DNA from: Symbiodinium sp. CCMP2592
Lineage: Eukaryota; Sar; Dinophyceae; Suessiales; Symbiodiniaceae
Length of the DNA: 64,000 nucleotides
Assembly: GCA_905221615.1 (NCBI GenBank)
Contig: CAJNDT010001224.1
Coordinates: forward strand, 1,858,902-1,922,901
Reading direction: 5' to 3'
In this document: positions 22,801 to 31,054 of the stretch, piece by piece
Layout of the letters: the number at the start of each line of letters is the position of its first letter
Numbering within the stretch: the first letter of the stretch is position 1
The notes under the pieces: model-generated
The model's input: only the letters and a program-made list of their open reading frames with translations
Told to the model about the DNA's origin: nothing
The model's database searches: none
Made by a program: the position numbers and the translations under genes

Positions 22801-24149
22801 GCGAGGCCGAGCCACTTCACTTTAAAGCTTCTACTGTGGGAGCTCTCCACAAAAAAGGCCCAGCTCACATTCCCGCCAACTTCCGGTCCATTGCCATGCT
22901 GAACGGAGTGGCTAAGTTGTGGCACTCCCAACTTCGGGCCACCCTGGGTCAGGAAGTTATTGCTCACTACTTTCCGACCCAGCTCGGGGGTAGGCGAGGC
23001 GTGGACACGGGCCTTGCCCTCACTGTCTTCCGCTCTGCTGTCGACTTGGCTTCCGTTCATGGCCGGTCCTGGGCTGCCTTGTTTGTCGATATTCAGGCCG
23101 CATATTATGAGGCAGACCGAACCTTGCTTTTCCACGGTCGTGACCTTGAACCAGCTCTTGCGGGCCTGCAGCTGCCTCGTCATGTTCATGGCCTGATTCA
23201 GGATGGCGTCCTAGCGGGTCTCGGGGTTCCCGCTGACCAGATTGCTCTCCTGCGTGACTGCGTTGAATGCTCGTACTGGCGCCTTGTCGGCCAGCACCAA
23301 GCTATTATGGCAGGTCGAGGGTCCCGGCCCGGGGACGGACTGGCCGATGTCCTGTTCGGAGCCTTGTTCGCAGTGATTTTACAGTGCCTCCATTTTGCGC
23401 TCAAGGCTGAAGCAATTGTTCATGCCGCTTCCTCTGATGCCCTTGGCCGACCTGATGCGTCCCTTCAAATCGCATGGGCTGATGACCTTTGCCTGCTTGT
23501 TGATTTCATCCGAGCCACTTGGGCTGTCTCGAAGTTGCGTCGCCTTTGCACTATTGTTCTCCAAGTTTTCGAAGCCTTTCGGTTCCGCGTCAACCTTGGA
23601 GCAGGTAAGACCGAAGCGCTCGTTCACCTGCAAGGAGCGCTTCTTGCCCTCAGTGATGGTAGAGGCATTAGGGTAGTCCCTGAATATAAGTACCTCGGGG
23701 TTGTGCAGCGCTGCCGTGACACTGGTCGACGGGATGTCGAGGCCGCCGCCGCGCGTGGCAACTCTATCTGGACTCAAGCCTCTGGACTTGTCCATTCTGA
23801 GAAGTTGCCGTGGATGCTCAAGTCCGTATGGCTGCAGGGAAGGACTCTCCCTGCAGCGTACTCCTCCCTTGCCACGACTTTGGCTCGTTCTGACCGAGCT
23901 TGGGGACCCCTGAATGGTTTCTACGACAAATGCCTTCGCCAGCTCGTTGGGTCTTGGGATGCTGGGCACCATGTGGCCTCAGTCCAACTGCGAGCCTGTA
24001 CAGGGGTTCTTGATGTTGAATGTGCTACGGTTATCGCTCGTGTGCGCCTGCTCTGCCGCATTGCCTCGGGCCGTTCACCTGAGGTCTTTGAATTGTTCCA
24101 GGCCAGCTGGGATCGCGGCGGGGAATGGTCTTCCCTCCTTGCTTGCTGA
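14406..24149 (+). CDS. ORF4 of the giant retrotransposon: five modules, then RNase H, endonuclease and reverse transcriptase
   Basis: 3,247 open codons. From about 14510 to 19950 there are five units of roughly 350-450 residues. Each has two RxGD strand motifs, W-x-P-V signatures (WTPVQW, WVPVPW, WVPVLT) and a hydrophobic segment at its end. RNase H (20450-20930): ATDGSG, GELSAL, VDNSAAL and VPGHTGNLVNEIADAL supply the D-E-D-D residues. Endonuclease (21150-21950): QANI, LQE, GIDANADF, RLDHLL and DHMPI. Reverse transcriptase (about 22690-23720): KAPGPD, FVDIQAAYYEADR (motif A, Asp codon 23088), SRPGDGLAD (motif B), WADDL (motif C, 23475-23489) and VNLGAGKTEAL. RNase H lies before the endonuclease, unlike the usual LINE order. 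It ends at a TGA, and the C-terminal part continues in ORF5 after a +1 shift near 24140. Confidence 0.85.
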   Translation: MASLGVLIRLTGGSLALRVRTRLKLSCIAPFWGVFPPFTASQDTCHTQAWAQFRNDDPGWAADYFPVWPGPAFNELSVVPVGHDPALVTIMLVWGGHHRATLTPRTMTVAWLTSFVARHINSEVGGLSLPHGLAVCEYFDIPPAAFRFRNGDVVYIHDPPADPDEPLEFVEPWHLQDGLAAHHAPWAVGFQLMFPISVHLLRPAKPPLLTSIPAGESWCPEAFSFSGDFRHQFPGFWTPVQWTSARALQLMAVNEVAAKVNVVAATPEGRLCRSVDRVVSRASLAAQLRFCPATVQVGGIPPYALEQACELRNGDVVFGEFARGGCATASCRLGLWLGTALAFSQLPVARQFLLVLAVGLFYGGHPVSFGASALLFMTPAAAMIPQAPATSVATPDIPAATVNRVTLTLANPFAPWQRVEVDPSHAFEEIIADAHHTLTSWHRGFVESGLVADGSHVLVPRPGGRLTCILVTGLGQLLCVVVPSFLTPRDLTQALQLRFGRRVSVHLSPGLAASTRDTRPVLALRSGDLIAVRLFQSDPSAGPRETPVFLTWGAAHAASAWHSDFIVAHASCVLLWSPSRPARVALLRHQARWNAAEATVCQHEDALGVYRWAPCHGHLGTPPWLVEQATAFGRVNIIQPRGSTRCVEIDRGAAHDLYVHGFSLRPASSQATEEASVRDGDWWVHSLAAGLFGRRFPALARLLLLVYGFSGPAWAVSSGSSDRCSSVDSSEARTIRTRMPPRRSRSRGQDSSHRYFPARVDFSSGEPYVLQAGWQPDCTDGQLCFDRCFPGPRPLTTRVLCPLRGWSEFHFARLEGPWSLFEAVGSRHCGAWATRFFPVRGAFPFAQVTLAPVAPFGMASVVFHTLSGTAVALASVDASLEDIQRLAARLIPCTRFWVVIPPPSIRAANMHTHIRLRNGDAFGFLPDSSQPGSTRFPALHYPSLDRARQVASWSLSFRFDTGGPVTLWTTSNRFGQLVYVRDNAYWDPLGPTFRSLGGETLTGSWVPVLTGDLSDLHLMSRTSISEAHVLFLLPPEQTPVGVFLAGCNTHRIPLGWQLLPAIRYVRAGSTLRDGDVLVIAPTADLVWDPFSIRPPSLDDVQPQSAQHTWHQSLTSASPGPTALLGFLAVSVGRAPWWLGLALGVVLGSGMVPSYELPDPPIRVGLYPWRARPGEGDLLDLSVRPELDVVLLSPFTGPREAGRLYTSAAITELHTLTQACEPAWGADAVPVWPTAALPALLVVPRPPDPSLVCLAVSSLDRHFSVLIPCSSTLSWLGEALRFLQPLQALSLRAPSSLAASTPPDGVIRWRSGDLVVALPPAAFEPTYQPPCFHTDAQVRHCAVWAVDFSVSARINFILWRPGVRATRGHAPEGAQWRALDFTFAGEFCQHYPGRWVPVPWIAQDHAHLVVVSEDPTYVNVVIEADGKCWCAPVTAVTDAWQLWTDVPSIPTQPRVLGLSHQELRQGTVLRNGDIVSGAPKVAPLSGGVWVLLAFFLSARFLPTFPSSLVLLAGLVFGWHHEAVGARHLSITVGLAAAGQGHVRAVRMHDTPYPIGEYHRLWEPSGSVSGPFSGPVDRPPEELRHAAVAWSDFTQVLPPQDPRIVDWVPVPSDPLFVVVLLQCPPATRAAILPATCHAADLIRACRRSVPDLACVLASPEIWCGTAASFTPTLFLRSGDVLTLACAGWVPRLRSPSGRFWDTFYQARKFAFWGSPFQIRTPGLLFAWSAGDPVPLTVHTVQNEVWDPEHCTFRPSLARYSVDRWVPAARCDLLGLHLVPESLHPHRAHVLPIRPPLRLLEVSRYSTRGLIRDGDSGSLGSSAPSPRLMLCLVGLLLARNALPLWPSGGALLFAGASFGAFPFSDTLVLPTVSPVAMPVSAQNLRVVSPRWPPIAPSRGSFTVVGGPRRGGALPFWLAAPEPAVRPVARTAPVPPAWSASLLDCYGRAWGAPADDRDFAGSPATPATHCLDLQDAGYHYAGFAAHYLFKPLLTDLPSSLASLLHQGWGRFPRWPGGVPDEVFIATDGSGLGKGGWALAVWVSWKGNWYRLGWDAGSLASTPWLPSFPATHLDLRSYLGELSALVSAAAWFTVWWDNMQLLTGNAPARITLAVDNSAALQVAGGHASATTPHARVCRALWQSIQSRCSTHFRHVPGHTGNLVNEIADALAGYGTAHDCCASVGWCRLPTTFGDSLLECAPLMWLLPQACLQEGRLCWRSPGWVDCPRTSIQEPPQIQPQVRQDDEQVKPLRTTVTLVQANIQTIKDVDVSFFNRDGHGQRRIYLAKQLRALGVHIAFLQECRSRPGRWSSHGFLSFRSGAEKGLFGVEIWIRPDLLHPALSLDDFRIRFASPKILLVQCQRAELPVTLVAAHAPHAERPDAEIRRFWHDLKTQLLPACNRGTVLLGIDANADFTGRDEEETLVGDLLNLRPARLGDDLLLACAHDTALAAPGTWSEVCTGPTWTWQHTGGKTQRLDHLLITHGTRVSQYRQFPEFDILNGEARDHMPIVITVDVSGKSAGKMHPRCPYSADSGAAVAEAVWDALHQSTPGSSAERVQQLCAAHARAIRCLPARPPLQKRQPYLSEVAAGLLDTLRDARAEVRRLRTLYHRQLCLVAFRTWCRRRVESPALPWELHQVRMMMAHFAHVCFRLRAQAHAQARLDKQAYFESMLLGAVDHWHATGRPLEAVAKLSWASKGAKQKRDVRAASGFDIDEQLQLQFQQQEDGRPVSDAQLSAAFSLWAAEPRGVCLSALPTLLDVEHMCRLQRRGKAPGPDHIRNEVWRTHPDRAGRWLWPMWVHLAWGEAEPLHFKASTVGALHKKGPAHIPANFRSIAMLNGVAKLWHSQLRATLGQEVIAHYFPTQLGGRRGVDTGLALTVFRSAVDLASVHGRSWAALFVDIQAAYYEADRTLLFHGRDLEPALAGLQLPRHVHGLIQDGVLAGLGVPADQIALLRDCVECSYWRLVGQHQAIMAGRGSRPGDGLADVLFGALFAVILQCLHFALKAEAIVHAASSDALGRPDASLQIAWADDLCLLVDFIRATWAVSKLRRLCTIVLQVFEAFRFRVNLGAGKTEALVHLQGALLALSDGRGIRVVPEYKYLGVVQRCRDTGRRDVEAAAARGNSIWTQASGLVHSEKLPWMLKSVWLQGRTLPAAYSSLATTLARSDRAWGPLNGFYDKCLRQLVGSWDAGHHVASVQLRACTGVLDVECATVIARVRLLCRIASGRSPEVFELFQASWDRGGEWSSLLAC

Positions 24150-25551
24150 CGCGGTGCGGCGTGTTTGGCCGGCCTGTGGCCTACCGGCACTCCAGACAGG
24201 CGAGCCTACCCTTCTCTGTGTGCGCCGGCATACCAAAGAGATCCTCTCGGCCTGTCGCCGGATCAGTCGGTCCGGCACTATGCTGTTGGCTCTCCATCGG
24301 GCGTGGAGAAGTCATGGCGGTCCGCCGCCCAAGCGGGTGATTGGTCTCGCGTCCCCTCACATTTGCCCGGAGTGTGGTGTGACTCTCCCTTCGGCGCATG
24401 CCCTAGCGGCACATGCCCATCGACTTCATGGGCGCGTTGCTCTGTGCACCCAGTACACGTTGGGGACGACCTGTCTGTGGTGTATGGTCGAATTCCATAA
24501 TGCTGCACGTCTCCGGTACCATCTTTTGCACTCACCGAGCTGCGAGCACGGGCTTCGGTGCTGTGTTGGCCCTGTCTATGAGTATGGTACAGGCACCAAA
24601 CGCCGCGGCAAACAGGGCCATGCCAGGGCCCCGGTTTTCCGTGTTGCAGGCCCGTGTAATGCTACCGCGGCACAGCGTCGTGCCGCCGAGGAGGGGCGTT
24701 GCTGCACGGATGAGGAGCTCGCTGCTGAGTTACGCACTATCGCCCCTGGTCCGGGCTTCTCCGAGGGCACTCGCTCCTCTCCTGTTGTGCCCTTTCGCCG
24801 TGCTGGTGGTTGCTCTACTCTTCCCCCTGGCGAAGAGGCTAGCACGATCTCGTGCCCTGAGGTCTTGCGCTCACCACATGCTCCTGTTGCTTCCCCCACC
24901 GGAGCTTTTGACTTTGGTTCACCCACCACCTCGGTTCGGCTCCCTTCCGATGACACCGCGGCTGCTTCTGCTTGGTACCAGTCGCATCCAACGGAAGGGT
25001 TCTGCACTGTCTATTGTTTCGACGAGGCCCCTGGCGCCTCGTCGTTCTGCGCCCCCTCTTGCCGGTGGTGTGCGGTGCCTCCAGCCATCTGGTGTCTCCC
25101 GCCATCGTGGGCGCGGTGCTGGAAACTCTTTCTTGCCCTTGAGTCGCTTCACCCGTGGGCAGCTGAGACTTGGAGACTATCTGCCTTTCTGCGTCAGGAG
25201 GAACGCCCCTCTCCAAGCGCCGCACTCGGATGCCTGACATGCTTTGAGCAGATCGCGGCACAGCGGATCCTTTTCCTGCGGCGACTGCTCACCTGTCTCC
25301 ACTTGCTTCGTCAGATTTATAAGGCTGGGGCTGCTCTGTGGTGCGCTGTTCCCCTGCCTGGCGCCTTCTGGGAACTTCTGCGCCGTGTCGTACCTCACGC
25401 TGTGGGTACATCGGCTGTCGCCGTGCTTGGTTTTGGCACTGTCGTTAGCCTCCCTGCGGTCGCCCCGCGGGCTCTTTCCTCTCTTGCTTCGGGCTGGCTC
25501 TCTTTGGCCTCTCCCCGTCGCTTGGCGATGCCGCACCAGCTTCCCTTGTAG
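23914..25551 (+). CDS. ORF5 of the giant retrotransposon: C-terminal zinc-finger part
   Basis: Open for 545 codons, with only about 24120-25551 likely to be used. It continues the post-RT region: a helical stretch, then a C2H2 finger (CPECG...HAHRLH, 24358-24429) and a second C2H2/C2HC-like finger (CLWC...HLLHSPSC, 24466-24540). A long variable part follows, ending with a helical, Trp- and Leu-rich segment at about 25090-25410. Fingers after the RT are known in several LINE clades and are thought to bind template RNA or target DNA. The join to ORF4 needs one extra base to be skipped in CTTGCTTGCTGA. The Cys-rich stretch near 25010-25080 could hide another phase change. Confidence 0.6.
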   Translation: MVSTTNAFASSLGLGMLGTMWPQSNCEPVQGFLMLNVLRLSLVCACSAALPRAVHLRSLNCSRPAGIAAGNGLPSLLADAVRRVWPACGLPALQTGEPTLLCVRRHTKEILSACRRISRSGTMLLALHRAWRSHGGPPPKRVIGLASPHICPECGVTLPSAHALAAHAHRLHGRVALCTQYTLGTTCLWCMVEFHNAARLRYHLLHSPSCEHGLRCCVGPVYEYGTGTKRRGKQGHARAPVFRVAGPCNATAAQRRAAEEGRCCTDEELAAELRTIAPGPGFSEGTRSSPVVPFRRAGGCSTLPPGEEASTISCPEVLRSPHAPVASPTGAFDFGSPTTSVRLPSDDTAAASAWYQSHPTEGFCTVYCFDEAPGASSFCAPSCRWCAVPPAIWCLPPSWARCWKLFLALESLHPWAAETWRLSAFLRQEERPSPSAALGCLTCFEQIAAQRILFLRRLLTCLHLLRQIYKAGAALWCAVPLPGAFWELLRRVVPHAVGTSAVAVLGFGTVVSLPAVAPRALSSLASGWLSLASPRRLAMPHQLPL

Positions 25552-25721
25552 TTTTGCGGTCCGAGCCCTTACGCCTGAGGCGTTGGTCTCGCTCCGCCGT
25601 CTTTTCGCTTTGCATGTAGGGCTGTAAGTTCCCGCTTTTCCAGGACCGCGGCCTCGCCGCTTTTCGGTCCGTCTCTTTTCTTGCACAGGACTAGAACCTT
25701 CTACGCAACGAAGAAGAAGAA
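25552..25721 (+). other. 3' untranslated region and (GAA)n tail of the giant retrotransposon
   Basis: Short GC-rich region after the ORF5 stop, ending in four GAA units at 25709-25721 just before the right copy of the 12-bp repeat. No poly-A tract is present. Short microsatellite tails are found in several LINE clades. Confidence 0.55.
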
Positions 25722-25733
25722 GTTTTTGTTCGG
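25722..25733. repeat. Right copy of 12-bp putative target-site duplication
   Basis: This copy is identical to 563-574. It follows ACGAAGAAGAAGAA, which can be read as the microsatellite-type 3' tail of the element. Confidence 0.7.
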
Positions 25734-26750
25734 TTCGACGTGTGGGGCTGTCGGTTTTCCTCTGTTTCATGAGTTGCAAGAGCAGCAACAGCTACGATGT
25801 ACCATCATGTTCTGCTTGAACATTTGTTCGGTTCCGGGACTCGAACGTCGCAGAATCAAAGCTTCACAGCTGCCGCATTGGACGAGCCACTGCCGACATG
25901 CGGCAATCTCGGTAGCTTGAAGTCATGTCACAACATTGATGCGTCCGCGGCGCGGTTGTGCAAGACAGTTGATGTTTCCTGTTCGTTCAACTTTTTGTTC
26001 AACATGCAGTACATGGAGCATGAACCCTTCACTGTCTGTTCACATGTTTCTGAGCAAACCGGAAGCATATCGTTTATTATCTATATTGTTCTTTGGGCAT
26101 ATTGTAAAGTTTTAGTAAAGTATACTGCGAATCCCTAGTCTTACCAGTATGGGCCCTAACTTACCTGCCCACATCCTGATTTATGATCCTCTCGTATCTT
26201 GCTCCGCCGCCATGAATTCATGACCTGCTGGCTGTGCACTCATGAACTGGTGTGCTTAGAGTTACTACAGGGTTAGGATTTAGGGGTTTAGGGTAAAGGC
26301 CTGCATTCCTTTAACTACCGTTTCAAGTTGGTGCGGTGTAATGCCGCTAGGCGATTGTCTTGTTTTCGATTGTAGTGTCGCAATCTGGCTAAGAGGAACT
26401 CGCTCCATGGCAGCATTATCCTATGACAGTATTGCTCGTGTAAGTCAAGGAAATTTTGGACTAGCCATTGAACTTTGATAACTAGGATACTGCAGCTTCC
26501 TTTCTGTTTCTTCACGTGTATTACGTGTACAGACATAGAGCACGGCTGCACGTAGATTCACAAACCATATACGCATTCTCTTATGCCTACAACATGTTTT
26601 GGTCATACGTGTGTCACAGGTACGTGTGGCCGGTGCCATTGCTTGCGCTTCCAAGAGCGATAAAATCCTACACTCCTTCGCCTGGCCAATAGAAGAAGCT
26701 GCTCAAACTGTCATACGTAGATCCGTACACCCAAAACCCTCAACCCTAAA
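25734..26750. other. Host sequence after the insertion, no secure gene
   Basis: No convincing gene. An open frame at 25797-26138 (+) is AT-rich towards its end and lacks domain-like features. A possible minus-strand exon at 26320-26477 (acceptor TCAAAG, containing LVQNFLDLHEQYCHR and LLARLRHYNRKQ) is weakly supported. A TTTAGGG-like unit lies at 26270-26295 and CCCTAAA units at 26735-26755. Confidence 0.4.
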
Positions 26751-26777
26751 CCCTCCGCTCAACCCTCACTCCAAAGG

Positions 26778-26892
26778 CTCGTCGAAGCTGCTCCCGCAGC
26801 TGTCACAGTCCACGCTCACGGACGCCCCTGTGCTGAGCGTCTTTGAGGACTCGGACCTCTTTGCGGCCGAGAAGAGTCAGGGGTTCAACTAA
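26778..26892 (+). CDS. Possible terminal exon of an unknown plus-strand gene
   Basis: A GC-rich island in AT-rich surroundings encodes SSKLLPQLSQS, then VLSVFEDSDLFAAEKSQ, and ends in a stop at 26890-26892. Its composition resembles the real exons further right. There is no recognised domain, and no partner exon was identified. It could also be a chance open stretch. Confidence 0.3.
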
Positions 26893-29495
26893 GAACCAGT
26901 TCAGTGTTAGGATTTCGGTCGAAACAATGTCGGGAAGTAGTGGCAGCAAGAACAAAACCTAGACCAAGAAGTAGCCTTGATACTATTGATGGTCAAAATC
27001 CTGCGGTACCATGCGGTACCCATAATAAGGAATGTACCATAATTCCCGTAGTTTAGGGTTCTTGAGCTAATGCAAGACTTTGACCATCAACCGTAGTTCA
27101 GTCTTTCTTGCCTCCAGGCTCTTTCTTGTCAAGGCCTGCTTGTCACGGCTTGGGCTCTGGTTGAGGATAACTATTAAAGGATCATGGGACTTTGTAAATA
27201 GGTTATAATTGGGGTTATAAGTCCCCAAAGTGGGGTTATCCTACGTATAACTATAACCTACTTATAACTTATTACCTGACTTACTAAGTCCCAGGAGCCT
27301 TTGAGAAGGATTTTACTGGCCGAGCTGAATTGGGTCGTCGTGCTGTCTTTGGAACCGTGCCTCTCGTGGCTTTCTTCCTCCCTCCCCCGGACCGAACCGG
27401 AAGTTCTAAACGTTTCGGGATTAGATGTTGAATTCCGATGTGTAGATTGTGGCGTATGTGCGGGCTCCCACATCGTAACCTCAAAGGCCAAAGGGCACAT
27501 GTATATACTGAAGAGGTACCTGGGCCCTTAGCAAAGGAGAAGCCCGATCGGAGTCAATGCGTCTGGGGTAGTCGCGCAATGTAAGCTGGCATTTTTTCGG
27601 AACCCTAAACCCTAAACCCTAAACGCCAATCCCTAAACCCTATGATATTGTAAGTACTTTTATCTTGGACCCTTAATATTACATCCCTTATAGACCCCTT
27701 AAAAGAACCCGATTCTAACTATTAAGGCCCCCACGTTTGGGTCTTGCAGACTCTCACAAAATGCCGGAAAGCAGAGAGGACGACGAGTACGCCTGGCCAC
27801 CGAAGGCCCGTCGCTGACATCGGGCGCTTCACATGAATGACCCGAGGGCTCCAGTTTAGTTAAATGGTAGGATTGCATGTGTGTATATATATAAATAAAA
27901 AATTCCAGTTTATATGTAACATATATATATAGAGTACAATAATGTATATCATTGCATATTTCATACAGTATAATCTACTATAGTAGAACATGAGAGAATA
28001 CAGTATACCTAGACTATGTCACCCAGTAACCCGTTCGTTTACGTCACTGGAACCCTAGGATCGGGTTTGAATGCTTGGGGGTTTAGGCTCTGATGTGGCA
28101 CTTTTGGCGAGGCGCTTCGGTGTTCCTTCTGGCGAAGTCTACCTGAAAGCATGGGCTTACGGAGCGAAAGCAAGTTTCATTACTGTATTGACCAAGAGTG
28201 CTCTTTATCAAAGCCTGTATGTTCAGGGTTGTGCTGTACAATTTACAGAGACGGCGCAGTGAAAAGCAACTGTATTATTATTATTCACTCATGGCGTACA
28301 GCAAAGCAACGTGTGTCGCCTCACGATGGTTAACAAGCATCATGGCGATTGTAACATGTACTCTATTTGCTCACATCATCGTGATATCGAGCTACATTTC
28401 AGTTTTGTTGGATGTACGGTTTGGGTTTTAGGGTTCAACTTAAACAGGGGAATGACTCACTCGAGTTATTCTGTAAGGGTCAGATACCTGTCCGACAAGT
28501 AAACACCCCACGTCATATATCCTTTCGCCTCAGGTCTCTCAACTTGGTCACCACCGCCTACGAGTGGAAGCCTTGTCCCAAGCAGCACATTGGAGTCGCC
28601 GAGTGGGTTTAGATCATAGTCCGTGTGGGGTTTTGGGTATCTCCTGGGTTTAGTGTTCAGGAATCAGCGTGTTCGGAGCTTCCCCTTTCATTTAAGCGGG
28701 GTTAGGCTGTAGGGCTTTGGGAATATGCTACGACGGAGGTGTTAGGCACGAGGGCTCTTGGATGCCTATACTATAAACCCTTTACCCCTACAGCCCGCGG
28801 CTCAACAAACGTTGGGTTTGGGGTTTAGGTATAGATAGATAGCTGCGTCGATGAGTCATATAGCGAAGCTTCAATCGACATCCGTGGGTGGGGGCAGTTT
28901 AAGCTGCACCTCGAAACTCGAGTCCTGAGTCTCTAGGCGTTCATGGAAGATCTAACCCACACAACTAATCCTATGACTCCAAGTTCCTTACAAGTTTTTC
29001 TCCCCCCAGATCTATCCTAACCCCCAGATCTATCCGAAACCCCAAGCGCTGATTCTTGGCAGCATTCGGTCCCTTAAACCCTATAGCACAACCCTTGTCG
29101 AACCCTTTTGTGAGGGTTTGGGGTTTTGGGGCGCGGTGGCTGGGAGAAGGACGTGTTACAGAGGATCAGGGATCCTGATGTGGACTCTAATTCGCCGTTG
29201 CAGTCCTAATCATGAGGAACCACGAATAATGTACGTACAACACTGAGTATAAGAACCTCGAAGACTGCACCCCTACTTTCCAGAAACGACTTTGTGTGCA
29301 GGGAGGGTTTAGAGTTTCTTGCCGCTTTCCTTTTCGGCAGGAGCTTTACAGCGTCGCAGCTTAAGGCGATCCACATGACATCGCCCACCTAAGCAGTAGG
29401 GAGCTGCACACACCCTCCAGCTTCTGCATGTGAGCTTCGTTTGTTACAGTTTAAGGCTTAGGGTTTAGGGTTTAGGTACTGGAAGTGCCACTCAC
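26893..29495. other. Mostly non-coding stretch with telomere-like units and AT-rich foldbacks
   Basis: No secure gene. Contents: CCCTAAA units at 27600-27640, an imperfect foldback at 27186-27292, AT-rich sequence at 27880-28000, TTTAGGG-like units near 28430, 28625-28700 and 28815-28830, and an open minus stretch at 29206-29388 (KLLPKRKAARNSKP) that might be an exon. Confidence 0.5.
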
Positions 29496-29701
29496 CTGTC
29501 AGCTGCCCCTGCGCAACTGCACTCGTTACAAGCTGCCAAAGAACATTTATTGGCTGTTGGCCACTTTTCCCCCCGTGTGTAGACGATGCATGTTGGCCCA
29601 CCACCCGAGAACTCACTGCAGGTTCGCCACGATCCTGCAGAGCTTTTGCTCGAATCATTTGCACATTTGAGAAAATGTCTTGGGCAATTGAAACGGCATT
29701 C
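29496..29701 (-). CDS. Putative internal exon of an unknown minus-strand gene
   Basis: Bounded by an acceptor CGTCAG|G and a canonical donor CTGACAG|GTGAGT on the minus strand. The open phase encodes NAVSIAQDIFSNVQMIRAKA and INVLWQLVTSAVAQGQLTG, helical and protein-like. Just past the donor the intron contains two CCCTAAA units. No family is recognised. It lies downstream of gene A on the same strand. Confidence 0.5.
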
Positions 29702-30056
29702 CTGACGACATGACTGACCCGATGCACTACATTAAACAGTCGCAGCATCATGTGTAACGCGCTGCACGCTTTGAAACAAATCGCGCAATGCAGCTATGTA
29801 GCAGCATCACGAATCCTTAAATGTGTGGTTTGTCCTTAGACGCAGCGCCGTAGCGCCAGCAGTTTCAATCCTGTTCCTTCGAACGCCATGGCTGAGCTTG
29901 CCGCTTTTGTGTCTCCACAGGCTGGGTTGCTCAGATGTCTAGTGCTTCTGGACTATTCCTAGGAATTCAAGCAATAAGGTAACGCATTAAAGCCTCAAAA
30001 GCTCGGCACCTGGCTCTTGAATCTGAGAGCCTGGAGGCCCTCTGTACTGATGCCTC

Positions 30057-30164
30057 CCTAAGGGTCCATGTGCCCAAATAGTATATACATTGGCCCCAAT
30101 GTGCCTTTTTTAGGGACTACTTTAAGGCCAAAGTATATACTCTTTGAGAACATGGACCCTTAGG
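30057..30164. repeat. Foldback (inverted repeat), arms 32 bp
   Basis: Left arm 30057-30088 pairs with 30133-30164, with about three mismatches. The outer end is CCTAAGGGTCCATG. Confidence 0.8.
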
Positions 30165-30225
30165 GCCTTGCATCCGGGGCATCTGCCGAATCGTCAACAC
30201 CTGCACCTCAAGCCTTAGTTTTGGG

Positions 30226-30334
30226 TAGTAGGGAATGGAGGAATGGTGTACAACTATACTTATAACTACAGTTACTACCATTATTATTATTATTACTACT
30301 ACTACTACTACCACCATTCTTCCATTCCCTACTA
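30226..30334. repeat. Foldback, arms 23 bp
   Basis: Left arm 30226-30248 pairs with 30312-30334 with one mismatch. The centre is rich in TTA and TAC triplets. Confidence 0.8.
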
Positions 30335-31054
30335 GCCAAAGGTAAGAAGCTCCAGAGCTAAGAGCAGACATCAGGCAATATCCTAAACCCGAAGCTAGAA
30401 ATCGATTTGAAATGACTTTCAGTTTCACTTATGGTTTAATGTTTTAGCCGCAATCAAAAATGATGGTAATTTGACGAATTGTAGAAATCGACGCCAAATA
30501 AACCCTTATATAACCCTATGCATTAGTCCCAGTATGTCACGCCGTGTGCGTTCGTCTTGTTGCTGCTCCTAGCCCTCACTGCTATTGAAGTCTTCGATGC
30601 GGTTGCTCAGACAGCCCTGTCAGAAACAATCGCAAGTAAAGCACCTCACAGAATATCAAGGCTCAATAAATCCTAAACCCAGGTAAATCCCCAAAACCCT
30701 GAGCCCTAATCCCTAAACCCCTAAACCCCAAACCCCTAAACCCCTAAACTGAATCGTGACCATGCAAAACTCGACCCAAGGCCTCTGCATGCCCTGAGCA
30801 CTGGACTTGACTTTTCCCTCGCAGCCCCAAATGCCAAAATCGTACCCTCAATTCCCTATTATGAGTCCACAGCCCCCAAACTCCGCACCCGGAACGCACA
30901 ATCCCACGCCGTAGTTCCGAAACCCCTTGAACGTTGAACACATCCAGGCTCTGCCCGCCTGAAATTTCAGACCGCTCTCAGGTTAGGTTAGTTGCCTGCT
31001 CCATTGGAGCTCGCCAACTGTACTGCGGCTGGAAAAAGGTCCTCAACAAAAGAT

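Larger units (their letters stand above)
575..25721 (+). mobile_element. Giant non-LTR retrotransposon, about 19.9 kb once the false duplication is removed
   Basis: Seen: a 5' untranslated region, ORF1 (gag-like), three large overlapping frames with repeated modules, then RNase H, exo-endo-phos endonuclease, reverse transcriptase and C2H2 fingers, a short 3' region, a (GAA)n tail and a flanking 12-bp direct repeat. The apparent length is 25,147 bp, of which 5,255 bp (5,155 bp duplicated sequence plus 100 N) is explained by an unmerged contig overlap. Known: LINEs with an AP-type endonuclease are usually 4-8 kb, with RNase H, when present, after the RT. Inference: this belongs to a distinct, very large lineage. 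The frame changes mean that it is either decayed, mis-sequenced at short repeats, or uses recoding. No LTRs were seen. Confidence 0.8.
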
